A DNA stretch of 64,000 bases from NCBI GenBank assembly GCA_947448415.1, contig CANFMT010000001.1:1-64000 (forward strand), written 5' to 3'. This document shows positions 16,766-26,130 of the stretch, piece after piece (the first letter of the stretch is position 1; each line of letters starts with the position of its first letter). The notes beneath the pieces are model-generated. The model ran no database searches and was not told the origin of the DNA. It was given only the letters and a program-made list of their open reading frames with translations. This DNA comes from Burkholderiaceae bacterium. GTDB taxonomy: Bacteria > Pseudomonadota > Gammaproteobacteria > Burkholderiales > Burkholderiaceae. The position numbers and the translations under genes are program-made.

Positions 16766-17746
16766 TTATGGCGTTCCGGCCAAAACAATTTTTCCTAAGT
16801 GACGATTACCATCCATCATCGCCTTAGCTTCTAGTAAATCCTCAAAGGGAAGTGTTTTGTAAACCTTTGGCACTATCTTTCCCGCATCTACTAAAGGCAA
16901 GATTTGCTTTTTAAAGGCCGGCATAGATGCAGCGCGTTGCTCTGCTGTACGCAATTTATTCGATACCCCAAACAAGGTAAGACGTTTAGCATGCAATGCC
17001 TCAATATCAATCTCTGCTTTATATACTTCATCTACATATCCAACAGTTGCTAAGCGACCTTCGAATGCTAGCGAACGAATACATTCTGCAAACATCGAGC
17101 CACCAACTGCATTAATGACTAGGTCAACACCTTTGCCATCGGTAGCCTTCATAACTGCGTCATGAAAATCGGGATTGCGCGTACAAATTCCTAAATCCAG
17201 GCCAAGGCCACGTAGTTGCTCTAACTTTTCCTCAGAGCCCGAAGTACCAATCACCTTTGCTCCCAAAGCCTTTGCCATTGATAAGGCGGTTACACCTACA
17301 CCAGAGGTAATACCTGGAATCAGAACCCACTCACCCGCTTTGATGTGGCCTTGTAATACCAACATATCAAACACCACTAGTGATGTCAGGGGCAATGCAG
17401 CAGCCTGCTCCCAGGTCAGCGCTTGTGGAGCATGCATAGTCTCGCGCTCTGATACCAATACATATTCGGCAAATGCGCCTGGGCAACGACCCATCACTCG
17501 ATCACCCACTTTAAATTCTTTGACCGCAGATCCGCAGGCCACTACCTCTCCTGAAGCTTCCATCCCAATCTGCTTGGCAGTACCAGCTTTATGAAGACCA
17601 TGACCGAGAATAAATTCACCTCGATTTAATCCGGCCGCTTTTACGCGGATTAGTACCTGATCTGGCCCCGGCTTTGGCTGCTCAACATCTCGCATGTCTA
17701 TTTGCGCATTTACACCATCGCTTTGCATCCAATATGACTTCATCAT
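16766..17746 (-). CDS. Medium-chain zinc-type dehydrogenase/quinone oxidoreductase-like NAD(P)H reductase
   Basis: 326 residues of the MDR superfamily, quinone-reductase side: GMEASGEVVACGSAV, a nucleotide-binding ITSGVGVTALSMAKALGAK, and GTSGSEEKL. The structural zinc cysteines of classic alcohol dehydrogenases are absent, which fits NADPH-dependent enone or acryloyl-CoA-type reductases. It is 53 bp downstream of the crotonase-fold gene and 61 bp upstream of the Bug gene. A role in reducing an unsaturated intermediate of the cassette is plausible. Confidence 0.82.
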   Translation of the reverse strand: MMKSYWMQSDGVNAQIDMRDVEQPKPGPDQVLIRVKAAGLNRGEFILGHGLHKAGTAKQIGMEASGEVVACGSAVKEFKVGDRVMGRCPGAFAEYVLVSERETMHAPQALTWEQAAALPLTSLVVFDMLVLQGHIKAGEWVLIPGITSGVGVTALSMAKALGAKVIGTSGSEEKLEQLRGLGLDLGICTRNPDFHDAVMKATDGKGVDLVINAVGGSMFAECIRSLAFEGRLATVGYVDEVYKAEIDIEALHAKRLTLFGVSNKLRTAEQRAASMPAFKKQILPLVDAGKIVPKVYKTLPFEDLLEAKAMMDGNRHLGKIVLAGTP

Positions 17747-17799
17747 CTTCTTTCTAGGTTATTTTTTAGTTGTTCTTATGGCGTTTGATAATTGTTGAT

Positions 17800-18615
17800 T
17801 TATTTACCGCGAAAGACTGGCTTACGCTTTTCCATGAAGGCACGTCTACCCTCTGCATAATCTTCACTCTCAAAGCAATCTTTGATTAATTGACGGCAGT
17901 GATCATGATCAATCTCAGGAGATGGCTTTAATATCTCAGCAATAATTGATTTTCCAGCGCATACCGTAATAGGGGCATTGGCCGCTAATGCCTCTTTATA
18001 TTCCGCCTCAAGAGCATCTAAGTTGCCCGTTTCACAAACACGAGTGATCAGACCTACAGCGTGCGCCTCTTTTGCGCTGATGCGTCTGGCAGTAAAAAAT
18101 AAGTCTTTTGCTACTGCTGGGCCAACTAAGTCCACTAAATTTTTCAACGCGGAGTAGCGGTAACCAAGACCTAGGCGAGCGGCCGGAATAGAGAACACAG
18201 AATCATCTGCAGCAATACGAATATCGCAACTCATGGCCACATTCACACCACCGCCTATACAGTAACCTTTGATACGCGCTAAGGTAGGTTTACTAAAGTT
18301 GTAAATACCCATGAGCGCCTGCTCGGCCATGAGCTCATAGCGAGTCACCGCCTCTTTTGCGGCACGCATATCTTCAAACTGGGTAATATCTGCACCCGAT
18401 ACAAAGGCCTTTTCACCCGCTCCAGAGAAAACTACCAAACGTATACGCTCATCAGACTCAGCGATATTGAGCAAAGGGGTAACCGCCTCCCACATATCTA
18501 CTGAAAGCGCATTGTGACGCTCAGGATTATTAAACTGAATTTGCAGAGTGTTGCCATCCTTGTCGAGCCAGACTTTGACACGCTCAGTGCTAGATTGATA
18601 AGTAACTGTGCTCAT
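17800..18615 (-). CDS. Crotonase-fold (enoyl-CoA hydratase/isomerase family) protein lacking both usual glutamates
   Basis: 271 residues. The fold is clear: FVSGADITQF for the CoA-binding oxyanion region and GYCIGGGVNVAMSCDIRIA for the second. By motif alignment, the catalytic Glu144 and Glu164 of rat enoyl-CoA hydratase fall on Asn125 and Ala145, so a standard hydratase mechanism is unlikely. Crotonases with such changes act as isomerases, hydrolases, decarboxylases or lyases. It shares one base with the CaiB gene before it and therefore probably works on the CoA ester that enzyme makes. Confidence 0.82.
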   Translation of the reverse strand: MSTVTYQSSTERVKVWLDKDGNTLQIQFNNPERHNALSVDMWEAVTPLLNIAESDERIRLVVFSGAGEKAFVSGADITQFEDMRAAKEAVTRYELMAEQALMGIYNFSKPTLARIKGYCIGGGVNVAMSCDIRIAADDSVFSIPAARLGLGYRYSALKNLVDLVGPAVAKDLFFTARRISAKEAHAVGLITRVCETGNLDALEAEYKEALAANAPITVCAGKSIIAEILKPSPEIDHDHCRQLIKDCFESEDYAEGRRAFMEKRKPVFRGK

Positions 18616-19805
18616 TAATACACTCCTTTAGATTTTAAGACAGCGAGTTCGGCAGTTTCTAAGCCAATCTCTTTCAGAATTTCTTCGCTATGTTCACCAC
18701 GCTTAGGGGCAGAACGAGCGATTGTGCTGGGCGTTCTTTCCAGTTGCATAGGTTGTCCAACTAGTCGTTGTGGGCCCTGATGTTTTGAAACTACCTCCTT
18801 AACGATACCTAAATGCTGAACTTGAGGTTCTTCAAATACACCTTTAACATCATTGATCAGTCCACAGGCAACACCACCTGCATTAAATCGCTCTACCCAG
18901 TAAGCGCAATCTTGCGCAGCTAGGCGGCGATTAATTTCTGCGTTAATAGAATCTCTATTAATAGATCTTCCCTGTTTATCTTTGTAACGCTCATCAGTCA
19001 CCCATTCAGGTGCGCCAAGAATGTCGCAAAAACGCTCCCATATTTTTGAACCAAAGACGGCGATGTTCATATAACCATCTTTAGCTTTGTAGACACCAGT
19101 AGGAATACTGGTGGGATGATAGTTGCCAGCCTGCGTTGGAATATCTCCTTCAATTAACCAGCGTGAGGTTTGGAAATCCATCATATAAACCATAGCCTCC
19201 AATAAGGAGGTATGAAGCCATTGCCCTTTACCGGATACGTCACGCTCAAGCAATGCCACTAAGATCCCTTGAGCAGCGAAAATTCCAGCACATAAATCCG
19301 CAATCGGAATGCCAACCCGCATTGGTCCCTCACCAGGCATTCCGGTGACAGACATTAGTCCACTCATACCCTGCGCAATTTGATCAAATCCCGGTCTTTG
19401 TGCCATAGGACCAGTCTGACCAAATCCAGAAATACTGGCATACACCAAGCCAGGGTGATCTTTGCTTAAAGTCTCATAGTCAATGCCCAAGCGAAATTTC
19501 ACATCAGGCCTAAAGTTCTCCACCACAACATCAGCGCTAGCAATCAACTTCTTCAGGATCGCAATACCCTCTGGCTCTTTCAGATTTAAGGTAATGGACC
19601 GTTTGTTGCGATGGGTATATTGATAGTCAGAACCATCTTGCCCGCCTAAGGTATCGTCGCCTCGCATGTGATCAGGCATTTGCACTTGAATTACATCCGC
19701 GCCCCAGTCTGCCAACTGGCGACAGGCTGTAGGACCAGCTCTCACCTGGGTTAAATCAATTACTCGAAAGCGCGCTAGAGCGGCAGAAGCAGGTAAATGC
19801 GGCAT
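18615..19805 (-). CDS. CaiB/BaiF (class III) CoA-transferase
   Basis: 396 residues from the ATG at 19805 (MPHLPAS); the frame is open to a TTG six codons earlier without a ribosome site. Marks: RVIDLTQVRAGPTACRQLADWGADVIQV, ENFRPDVKFRLGIDYETL, SISGFGQTGP and GIPIADLCAGIFAAQGI with the expected catalytic Asp. It exchanges CoA between an acyl-CoA and a free acid. It is the first gene of the CoA-transferase/crotonase/MDR/Bug cassette. Confidence 0.9.
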   Translation of the reverse strand: MPHLPASAALARFRVIDLTQVRAGPTACRQLADWGADVIQVQMPDHMRGDDTLGGQDGSDYQYTHRNKRSITLNLKEPEGIAILKKLIASADVVVENFRPDVKFRLGIDYETLSKDHPGLVYASISGFGQTGPMAQRPGFDQIAQGMSGLMSVTGMPGEGPMRVGIPIADLCAGIFAAQGILVALLERDVSGKGQWLHTSLLEAMVYMMDFQTSRWLIEGDIPTQAGNYHPTSIPTGVYKAKDGYMNIAVFGSKIWERFCDILGAPEWVTDERYKDKQGRSINRDSINAEINRRLAAQDCAYWVERFNAGGVACGLINDVKGVFEEPQVQHLGIVKEVVSKHQGPQRLVGQPMQLERTPSTIARSAPKRGEHSEEILKEIGLETAELAVLKSKGVY

Positions 19806-19866
19806 AGTTTCAACTCGATTCAATAAAAATTAAAAAAACATTTTGGTGATAACTTGGTACATCTGA

Positions 19867-20859
19867 TTAACTAGCAATTTGGTTTTTAAGCTTTGCGCCA
19901 TTAGCGAATAAGCGTAAATTCTGAACAAATAACTCCAATACCCTATTCTCATTTCCGGCAGAATGTCCGGCAGAGTGTGGAGTAACAATCACGTTATCCA
20001 TGCCCCAAAGAGGAGAGTTAGTGTCCAGCGGCTCAGATGCAAATACATCTAAGTAGGCACCTGCTAATTGTTGAGTCTTAAGCGCTGCAATTAAATCTGG
20101 CTCAACAATAATCTCACCACGAGCAATATTGATGAGATGCGCTCCAAAAGGAAGCAAGTTAATAGTCTTCTGATTGATTAAGCCGCGTGTCTCACTGCTT
20201 AACGGACATGCAATTACAAGCCATTGAGCTTGAGGTAATAGTTCCGGCAATTCTGAGATATGGCGTACATCATCTGATTCCAACTTCCTAAGCTTTAAAC
20301 TCGTATTGAAACCGACTAGGATCGTCTTGACACCAATGGCTTGCAATACTCGCGCAATGCCTCCGCCTATTGGGCCTCTGCCAATAATGACAACTGTCTG
20401 ACCCGCTAGATCTGGGGGTAGCGAGTGATTAATCAAAGAATCCCATCTCCGTTCAGCTTGCGCTTTAAGCATTAAGGGAAACTTTCGCGCTAGCATCAAT
20501 ATCCCAGCAATAGCATTTTGCATCACTATTGGCGCATTAACACCTGAAGATCCAGAGACCTTGACTCCGCGAGCCATTAAATCCAGATAGATTTGGCGGT
20601 CAGCCCCCGCCGAATGAATTTGTACCCAGCGTAGATCATGAGAATTTAATAACAGATCGTAAAACACCTGCGTTGAGGGAGCAGTTTTTTGTTTAGTAGA
20701 TGTTGAAGTCACATCTCTTGATATCAAGGCCACATCAAATTCAACTCCAGGCTTTTGCTCTGAACTATTCATTAACTCTACTGATAGGTTTACCTCATGA
20801 CTCAGTAGGCTTTTCAATTCATTTAGGGCTTTGGGGCTCACTAATACTCGTAGCGACAT
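19867..20859 (-). CDS. D-isomer-specific 2-hydroxyacid dehydrogenase family protein
   Basis: About 330 residues from the ATG at 20859, chosen because AAGGG lies just ahead and the upstream gene's TAA ends 1 bp before it. An ATG at 20880 would overlap that gene. The NAD fold shows VVIIGRGPIGGGIARVL, and the catalytic triad positions are in NIARGEI (Arg), FASEPL (Glu) and TPHSAG (His). It reduces a 2-oxoacid or oxidises a D-2-hydroxyacid. It is paired with the LigI-like hydrolase upstream. Confidence 0.85.
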   Translation of the reverse strand: MSLRVLVSPKALNELKSLLSHEVNLSVELMNSSEQKPGVEFDVALISRDVTSTSTKQKTAPSTQVFYDLLLNSHDLRWVQIHSAGADRQIYLDLMARGVKVSGSSGVNAPIVMQNAIAGILMLARKFPLMLKAQAERRWDSLINHSLPPDLAGQTVVIIGRGPIGGGIARVLQAIGVKTILVGFNTSLKLRKLESDDVRHISELPELLPQAQWLVIACPLSSETRGLINQKTINLLPFGAHLINIARGEIIVEPDLIAALKTQQLAGAYLDVFASEPLDTNSPLWGMDNVIVTPHSAGHSAGNENRVLELFVQNLRLFANGAKLKNQIAS

Positions 20860-20860
20860 A

Positions 20861-21757
20861 TTAGCCCTTAGGAAAGCCATAAAGACGAGCGGGATTACTT
20901 ACCAAAACACGCTCTAAGGTGGCGGGCTGATCAATCCAACGAGACAATAAGTTCACCAAGTTTCCATCATTAGGAATCAAAGAAGATTCAAAGTAATTAA
21001 TGTGAGGCCAATCCGTACCCCAAACAATGTTGTCTGGATTGGCTGCTAGCAAAGCTTTTGCAAAGGGATCAACATCCGTATAAGCTTTACTAAAGTCACC
21101 AATGCGATCAGCCCCAGAAATCTTGACCCAGCCTTTGCCCTCTGCAAGTAATTGGCAAAGAAATTGGAATCCAGGGTTATTCAGTCCATGGCTAGTGTTC
21201 ATCCGACCCATATGGTCGATGACCAATGGCAAACCCAAAGGCAGTAGTTTTGGTGCAAGGTCTTGTAAGTCCGGCGCATGCGCCCATATTTGTGCATGCC
21301 AGCCTCGCTCAGCAAACTTTGGCGCTAACTTTTGTAATACCTCAAGACCAACTCCATTGCGATACATTGGCTTTCCATCAATTTGCAATAAATTAAAGCG
21401 CGCGCCACGCACCCCTAACTCATGCCAATGGTCTAGCTCTTTATCAGTGACATTCATATCAGGAACTACAACACCTCTAAACCGATCGGGGAACTGCTCA
21501 AGCCCTTCCAATAGAGAGCCATTATTAGTCCCACAAACACTTGCGGTCACCAAAACACCTCGAGCAAAACCAATCTGATCTAGATGTGCAGAAAATTGAG
21601 TTGGTGAAAATTCTTGAGGGGTATAACTACGATCCTCTGCCAAAGGATATTTTGCAAAAGGTCCAAAGACATGAACATGGCTATCGCATGCACCAGCTGG
21701 CACCGCAAAGTTAATTGGGGCGTAATCCGATCTTGGAAGTAAACAAGCGCGACTCAT
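20861..21757 (-). CDS. Amidohydrolase-superfamily hydrolase, 2-pyrone-4,6-dicarboxylate lactonase (LigI)-like
   Basis: 298 residues, a TIM-barrel hydrolase of the PDC lactonase type. The N-terminal metal/substrate motif is CDSHVHVFGP; VIDHMGR and the late VWGTDWPH carry the other conserved His/Asp. LigI opens a lactone of pyrone dicarboxylate in protocatechuate 4,5-cleavage, but no ligABCJK genes are in the window, so a related lactone is the safer statement. It lies 5 bp after the Bug gene and is followed by the 2-hydroxyacid dehydrogenase. Confidence 0.82.
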   Translation of the reverse strand: MSRACLLPRSDYAPINFAVPAGACDSHVHVFGPFAKYPLAEDRSYTPQEFSPTQFSAHLDQIGFARGVLVTASVCGTNNGSLLEGLEQFPDRFRGVVVPDMNVTDKELDHWHELGVRGARFNLLQIDGKPMYRNGVGLEVLQKLAPKFAERGWHAQIWAHAPDLQDLAPKLLPLGLPLVIDHMGRMNTSHGLNNPGFQFLCQLLAEGKGWVKISGADRIGDFSKAYTDVDPFAKALLAANPDNIVWGTDWPHINYFESSLIPNDGNLVNLLSRWIDQPATLERVLVSNPARLYGFPKG

Positions 21758-21762
21758 TTTAT

Positions 21763-22737
21763 TTATTCAGCCTTTATTTTTCCAGACTGCAATAAAGCCT
21801 GAGAGTTACTTGACTCTTGAATTAACATTGCCGCCCATTCTTGTGGAGTTGATGATTTAGCAGTGCTGCCAAGCACTCTTAAACGCCCACGTACTCCACT
21901 GTCATCAATTGCCTGTTTGAGTGAGGCATTTAGTGACTTCACCACATTAGGCGGGGTTCCTAAAGGCGCTAAGATTCCTGCCGTAGTGCTAGCATCTAAG
22001 TCCACTCCCATTGCCTCGCGTAACGTAGGCGAGTCTGGCAAACCAGGATCTCGCTCCTTCGATAAGACCGCCAAAATTCTTAAATTACCAGAATCAACAA
22101 ATGGCTTTGAGCTAGTAATCTGATCAACGACAAAATCAATCTGCCCACCCATGAGATCAGTGAGCGCTGGGGCAGAACCTTTGTAGGGAATGACATTGAA
22201 ACTAGCTTTACTCGCGTCTTCCATGCGCAAGATCGCAATGTGGTTTGACGTCCCCTGCCCTGCGTGACCAACCGAAACTGATCCAGGCGCAGTTTTTGCA
22301 GCTTGCAGCAATGCTTTTGCATTTGGAAAGCGTTTGTCATCTTTGCGCACGACCAATACCAGTGGGGAAATTGCTGCGAGGCCAACTGGCTCAAAGCTAT
22401 CGGGCTTATATGGTGGCGCCTTAAGCATGTAAGGTAAAACTGAAATCGTATTAGTCGTGGCAACTAAAAGCGTATGGCCATCAGGCTCGGCACGTGCGAC
22501 ATAATTTGATCCAATTGCACCACCAGCTCCAGCCTTATTCTCCACAACCACAGACTGCCCAGTTACTTTAGAAAGTGAGGGTGCTATAGACCTAGCAATG
22601 ACATCAATATTACCGCCTGGTGCAAATGGCACGACTAAAGTAATTGTCTTGCTTGGGTAAGTTTGTGCCGATGCCCAAAAAGAGTAGCAGAGCACCAAAA
22701 TGCCCAAAGTCAACCTTTGGAAATAAATTTGCAGCAT
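21763..22737 (-). CDS. Bug/TctC-family periplasmic receptor
   Basis: 324 residues; signal peptide 1-24 (WASAQ). Loop: TITLVVPFAPGGNIDVIAR. GGAG is 8 bp before the ATG. It leads a leftward set with the LigI-like hydrolase and 2-hydroxyacid dehydrogenase, which suggests a lactone, pyrone or hydroxy-dicarboxylate ligand. The 114-bp gap before it contains ACTTAAG and could hold the promoter. Confidence 0.9.
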   Translation of the reverse strand: MLQIYFQRLTLGILVLCYSFWASAQTYPSKTITLVVPFAPGGNIDVIARSIAPSLSKVTGQSVVVENKAGAGGAIGSNYVARAEPDGHTLLVATTNTISVLPYMLKAPPYKPDSFEPVGLAAISPLVLVVRKDDKRFPNAKALLQAAKTAPGSVSVGHAGQGTSNHIAILRMEDASKASFNVIPYKGSAPALTDLMGGQIDFVVDQITSSKPFVDSGNLRILAVLSKERDPGLPDSPTLREAMGVDLDASTTAGILAPLGTPPNVVKSLNASLKQAIDDSGVRGRLRVLGSTAKSSTPQEWAAMLIQESSNSQALLQSGKIKAE

Positions 22738-22851
22738 GTTTGTCTCCAGCGATTATTCGCTATTGTGTCTTTTATTTTTAACTACTTAAGTGCTAAGAAC
22801 TATGTATCGAATCCTCAGCAAGTCATGCTACCTCAAATTGCATAACTCGAC

Positions 22852-23637
22852 TCACTCCTTAAATGTCGGATCTAGTCGATCTACGAACCTCAGTAATCCC
22901 GGCCACTCCATTAAGCCATAGGGCCTGCGTGTTTGAGGTTGGTAGTTCATATAGGTCTCTTCTAGGACTGCTGGGGGGACTTCCTGTAGCGGAGTATTGC
23001 AAGCCATTGCTGCCAGTTGTGCACGACAAGAAGTTTCTAGGCGATGCATCCAGTTAAAGGCTTCACCGACCGACCTACCAGCGGTCAATAATCCATGATT
23101 ACGCAAAATCATTGCCTCTGCATTTCCTAGATCGCGCACCAATACCTCTTGTTCTGCCATATCCAGCACGACACCCATGTAGTCGTGATAACTGATCTTC
23201 AGAAAACGCATCGCGGTTTGGTTGATTGGTAATAGCCCACATTTCAAAGAAGAAATCGCCATACCTGCTGGTGTATGAGTATGAATGACACAATCTACTT
23301 CTGGACGTGCCTTATGCACTGCGCTATGCAAAATATATCCGGGTTTATTAAAGCCGTAGTTCAATTCACCAAAATCTGGTTTAAATAGTACTTCACCATC
23401 GTGGCTAATCTTCAAAAAGCAAGAGGCAGTCATTTCTTCGTACATCATGCCGTATGGATTTGTTAGGAAAGCACCATCCTCTCCGGGAACGCGAATCGTA
23501 ATGTGATTGGCCATCATGTCCGACATTCCAAAGTGAGCAATCAGTCGATAGCATGCAGCTAAATCCACGCGAGCTTTCCACTCCTCAGGAGTAACCTTAT
23601 CTTTGAGGGAGGGTAGTTCCAAGCGGCCAAATTTCAT
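22852..23637 (-). CDS. Class II aldolase/adducin family protein
   Basis: 261 residues. Zinc ligands of the class II aldolase fold are visible in HTHTPAG (His119, His121) and RNHGLLTAG (third His). An early YRLIAHFGMSDMMANHITIRV matches the fold's first helix and strand. Family members cleave sugar phosphates or act as decarboxylases or dehydratases on hydroxy acids. AAGG precedes the ATG. It follows the MmgE/PrpD gene with a 78-bp gap that has a TTTAAGTACTTAAA palindrome, so it may have its own promoter. Confidence 0.85.
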   Translation of the reverse strand: MKFGRLELPSLKDKVTPEEWKARVDLAACYRLIAHFGMSDMMANHITIRVPGEDGAFLTNPYGMMYEEMTASCFLKISHDGEVLFKPDFGELNYGFNKPGYILHSAVHKARPEVDCVIHTHTPAGMAISSLKCGLLPINQTAMRFLKISYHDYMGVVLDMAEQEVLVRDLGNAEAMILRNHGLLTAGRSVGEAFNWMHRLETSCRAQLAAMACNTPLQEVPPAVLEETYMNYQPQTRRPYGLMEWPGLLRFVDRLDPTFKE

Positions 23638-23715
23638 GATGATTACCTTGTTATTTGCTAGTTTTTTTCATTTCTGTAAATCAATACTATTTTAAGTACT
23701 TAAATGATGAATAAC

Positions 23716-25065
23716 TCATTTTGACCATGATTTAGCTAAATCCCTGACGGATAAACCCTTGCCGCCAAGTAATTCGCCCGAGATTTTCTCGGCTTGCTTT
23801 AGCCCCACCCTAGGTTCAGCCAATTCACAGAATTTGTCCACCAACTCTTGATCGGTTAATGGCTCATCGGGATCACCATGACGCGTGAGCTGATGGTGCG
23901 CATATACAGTGCCATCTACCATCTCGATTTCCACCTTGGCTGAACGATGCACCGGAAAATGAGAGGCGCACTCTGGATCGAGGGCAAGCTTTACCTTTTC
24001 TTCCATTGCGTATATTTGCGGATTGCTTAAAGCATCTTGCAAGAAAGCCTTCTCTCGCACACGACCTAGAATAATTCTGGCCGATACCGTATAGGTCAGA
24101 CTAAATTTAGCTTCGAATGGAGATTTTGGATGGACGTAATGACAAACTTCAACTGTTGGCTTATATCCACCAACACGAATCTCTTTAATGTTCTGAGCAT
24201 CAATCGGGTGGGTATTGAGTAGGTAAGATACGGCATCAATAGCTGGAAAGTTATGACCGCAGCAACCATGGTTCTTAAAAGTGATTTGCTCAATATTCCA
24301 GCCTTTACCTAGCCCCTCAAATAGCATATCCCAGTGAGGGTTTTCGCATAGGGCAGCCCCAAAGCCGGCATCGCCCTCTAATAAATCTGGTGTCCCAGTC
24401 ATTCCTGCTTGCGCTAACAAGGCAGCATTTAAACCCACCTCTGCCGCATGGCCTGGATGCATCGGCTTAGTCATAGAGTCTGAACGAAAGGCTTGCTGCA
24501 GACCGCTAGCAAAGGTTCCTGCTGTTGCCATGGCATCACATGCCTGCGCAGCATTGAGGCGTAGCAAATATGCGCAAGCTGCAGCCGCTCCAAAAACACC
24601 AACAGTACCCGTCGTATGAAAAAACTGATAGTGACTAGGCTGAATGACCTTGCTAATCCGAGTAGAAACTTCGTACCCAACAATGATGGCTGCTAACAAA
24701 TCATTTAACGAATCATTACGCGACTCAGCCAAAGCAAATGCTGCTGAGATTGTTGGGCAAGCTGGGTGATAAGCGCCATCGCGGTAAATGTCATCAAACT
24801 CGGCAATATGACTAATAGTTCCATTGAGAAACGCAGCCGCCCTAGAAAATGCTTTTTGAGAACTTCCAGCAATAGTGCACTGCCCAGCGCCAAGTTCCTC
24901 TTGATAACCTTTAAGCAGCTTTACCGCAGCCTCAGTATCGCTACCTGCAATCAGGGCACCCTGCCAATCCAAAAGTGCGCGGCGCGCACTATGGAGAGTT
25001 GCCGGGGAAAAATTTGCGGCGTAACTACTCTCAATAAAACTACCAAACTGTTGAAGTAATGTCAT
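23716..25065 (-). CDS. MmgE/PrpD-family protein (2-methylcitrate dehydratase / cis-aconitate decarboxylase fold)
   Basis: 449 residues, the usual family length. Marks: ALLDWQGALIAGSDTEAA, LNGTISHIAEFDDIYRDGAYHP (family 'HxxDFDD-H' region), MTKPMHPGHAAEVGLNAALLA and FKNHGCCGHNFPAIDAV. The family dehydrates or decarboxylates tricarboxylates and related acids; the substrate here is unknown. It begins 3 bp after the Bug stop, so receptor and enzyme are cotranscribed. Confidence 0.85.
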   Translation of the reverse strand: MTLLQQFGSFIESSYAANFSPATLHSARRALLDWQGALIAGSDTEAAVKLLKGYQEELGAGQCTIAGSSQKAFSRAAAFLNGTISHIAEFDDIYRDGAYHPACPTISAAFALAESRNDSLNDLLAAIIVGYEVSTRISKVIQPSHYQFFHTTGTVGVFGAAAACAYLLRLNAAQACDAMATAGTFASGLQQAFRSDSMTKPMHPGHAAEVGLNAALLAQAGMTGTPDLLEGDAGFGAALCENPHWDMLFEGLGKGWNIEQITFKNHGCCGHNFPAIDAVSYLLNTHPIDAQNIKEIRVGGYKPTVEVCHYVHPKSPFEAKFSLTYTVSARIILGRVREKAFLQDALSNPQIYAMEEKVKLALDPECASHFPVHRSAKVEIEMVDGTVYAHHQLTRHGDPDEPLTDQELVDKFCELAEPRVGLKQAEKISGELLGGKGLSVRDLAKSWSK

Positions 25066-25068
25066 GAC

Positions 25069-26043
25069 TTACTCTGGCTTAGCGCCAGATGCCTTTACAA
25101 CCGGAATCCAAAGCTGGTAATCATTGCGAACGAATTTTGTGAATTCTTGAACATTCATCGGGATCGGATCTGCCCCTAACCCTAAGAGTTTTTGCTTAAT
25201 GGCTGGCTCTTCCAAAATACTGAGGGTTGTTTCATTTAGCTTTTTGACAATGGCTGGATCAGTGCCTGCAGGAGCAAAGAATCCAAACCATGCGCCAGTT
25301 GCAATATCAACCCCTAACTCGTTTAAGGTTGGTAAATCAGGCATCGCACTAATTCTCTTTTTTGAGGAAACAGCAATAGCGTTCAATTGCCCAGCTTTAA
25401 TTAATGGCACTACTGATGGCGCTGTAGCAAACATAAATTGCAAACGTCCTGCAATCAAATCTCGAGTAGCTTCTGCTCCCTTATAAGGAATATGGGTTGC
25501 ATCAATATTGAGCTTTTGTGCAAATAAGTAACTAATTAAGTGGGCGGTAGTGCCAATTCCAGTAGAACCATAATTAATAGCACCTGGGTTAACTTTTAGG
25601 TATGCGGTAAATTCTTTCCAGTTCTTAATGCCGCTACTTGCCGGCACCGCCAAGATATTGGGTACATCACCAAGAAGCGCTACAGGCTGCAAGGCTTTCT
25701 GAGGGTTAACTGGTAAATTACCAAACAAAGTTGGGTTAATCGAAATCGGGCCAATAGAGCTTGCGAGTAATGTATAGCCATCAGGAGCAGCACGACCAAC
25801 AATCTCAGTACCCAAATTTCCAGCAGCACCAGGCTTATTCTCGATCACGACTGGCACTTTCCAGCGAATACTCATTTGATTGCCTACTTCACGCGCCAAA
25901 ATGTCAGTAGTACCACCTGCGGTAAATGACACAATGATTTTGATTGGCTTATCGGGGTAATTGGCTGCAGACTGAGCAAATACAGCGGAGCTTAAAGTCA
26001 GCGCACAGCCCAAAGATAATACAAACGATTGAATGGCTTTCAT
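25069..26043 (-). CDS. Bug/TctC-family periplasmic receptor
   Basis: 324 residues; signal peptide 1-23 (AVFAQ). The loop reads KPIKIIVSFTAGGTTDILAR, with Ala in place of the usual Pro before GG. It is followed at 3 bp by the MmgE/PrpD gene, so a di- or tricarboxylate that the latter dehydrates is a reasonable ligand guess. Confidence 0.9.
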   Translation of the reverse strand: MKAIQSFVLSLGCALTLSSAVFAQSAANYPDKPIKIIVSFTAGGTTDILAREVGNQMSIRWKVPVVIENKPGAAGNLGTEIVGRAAPDGYTLLASSIGPISINPTLFGNLPVNPQKALQPVALLGDVPNILAVPASSGIKNWKEFTAYLKVNPGAINYGSTGIGTTAHLISYLFAQKLNIDATHIPYKGAEATRDLIAGRLQFMFATAPSVVPLIKAGQLNAIAVSSKKRISAMPDLPTLNELGVDIATGAWFGFFAPAGTDPAIVKKLNETTLSILEEPAIKQKLLGLGADPIPMNVQEFTKFVRNDYQLWIPVVKASGAKPE

Positions 26044-26130
26044 TTTTAATTGTCTCTTTGTTTATTTTTAATTTTGGTTACTTTTGTTTTTTTGGTTTAT
26101 TGCTTTTGGTGCCACTAATTCAATGCCCTA

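Noticed and set aside
22080-22463. 127-codon frame on the leftward strand inside the Bug gene
   Set aside because: It is an alternate frame of a well supported Bug gene and has no family features.
23691-23704. TTTAAGTACTTAAA palindrome ahead of the aldolase gene, with ACTTAAGT near 22784
   Set aside because: Short AT-rich palindromes are common; no regulator nearby uses them, so not called as operators.
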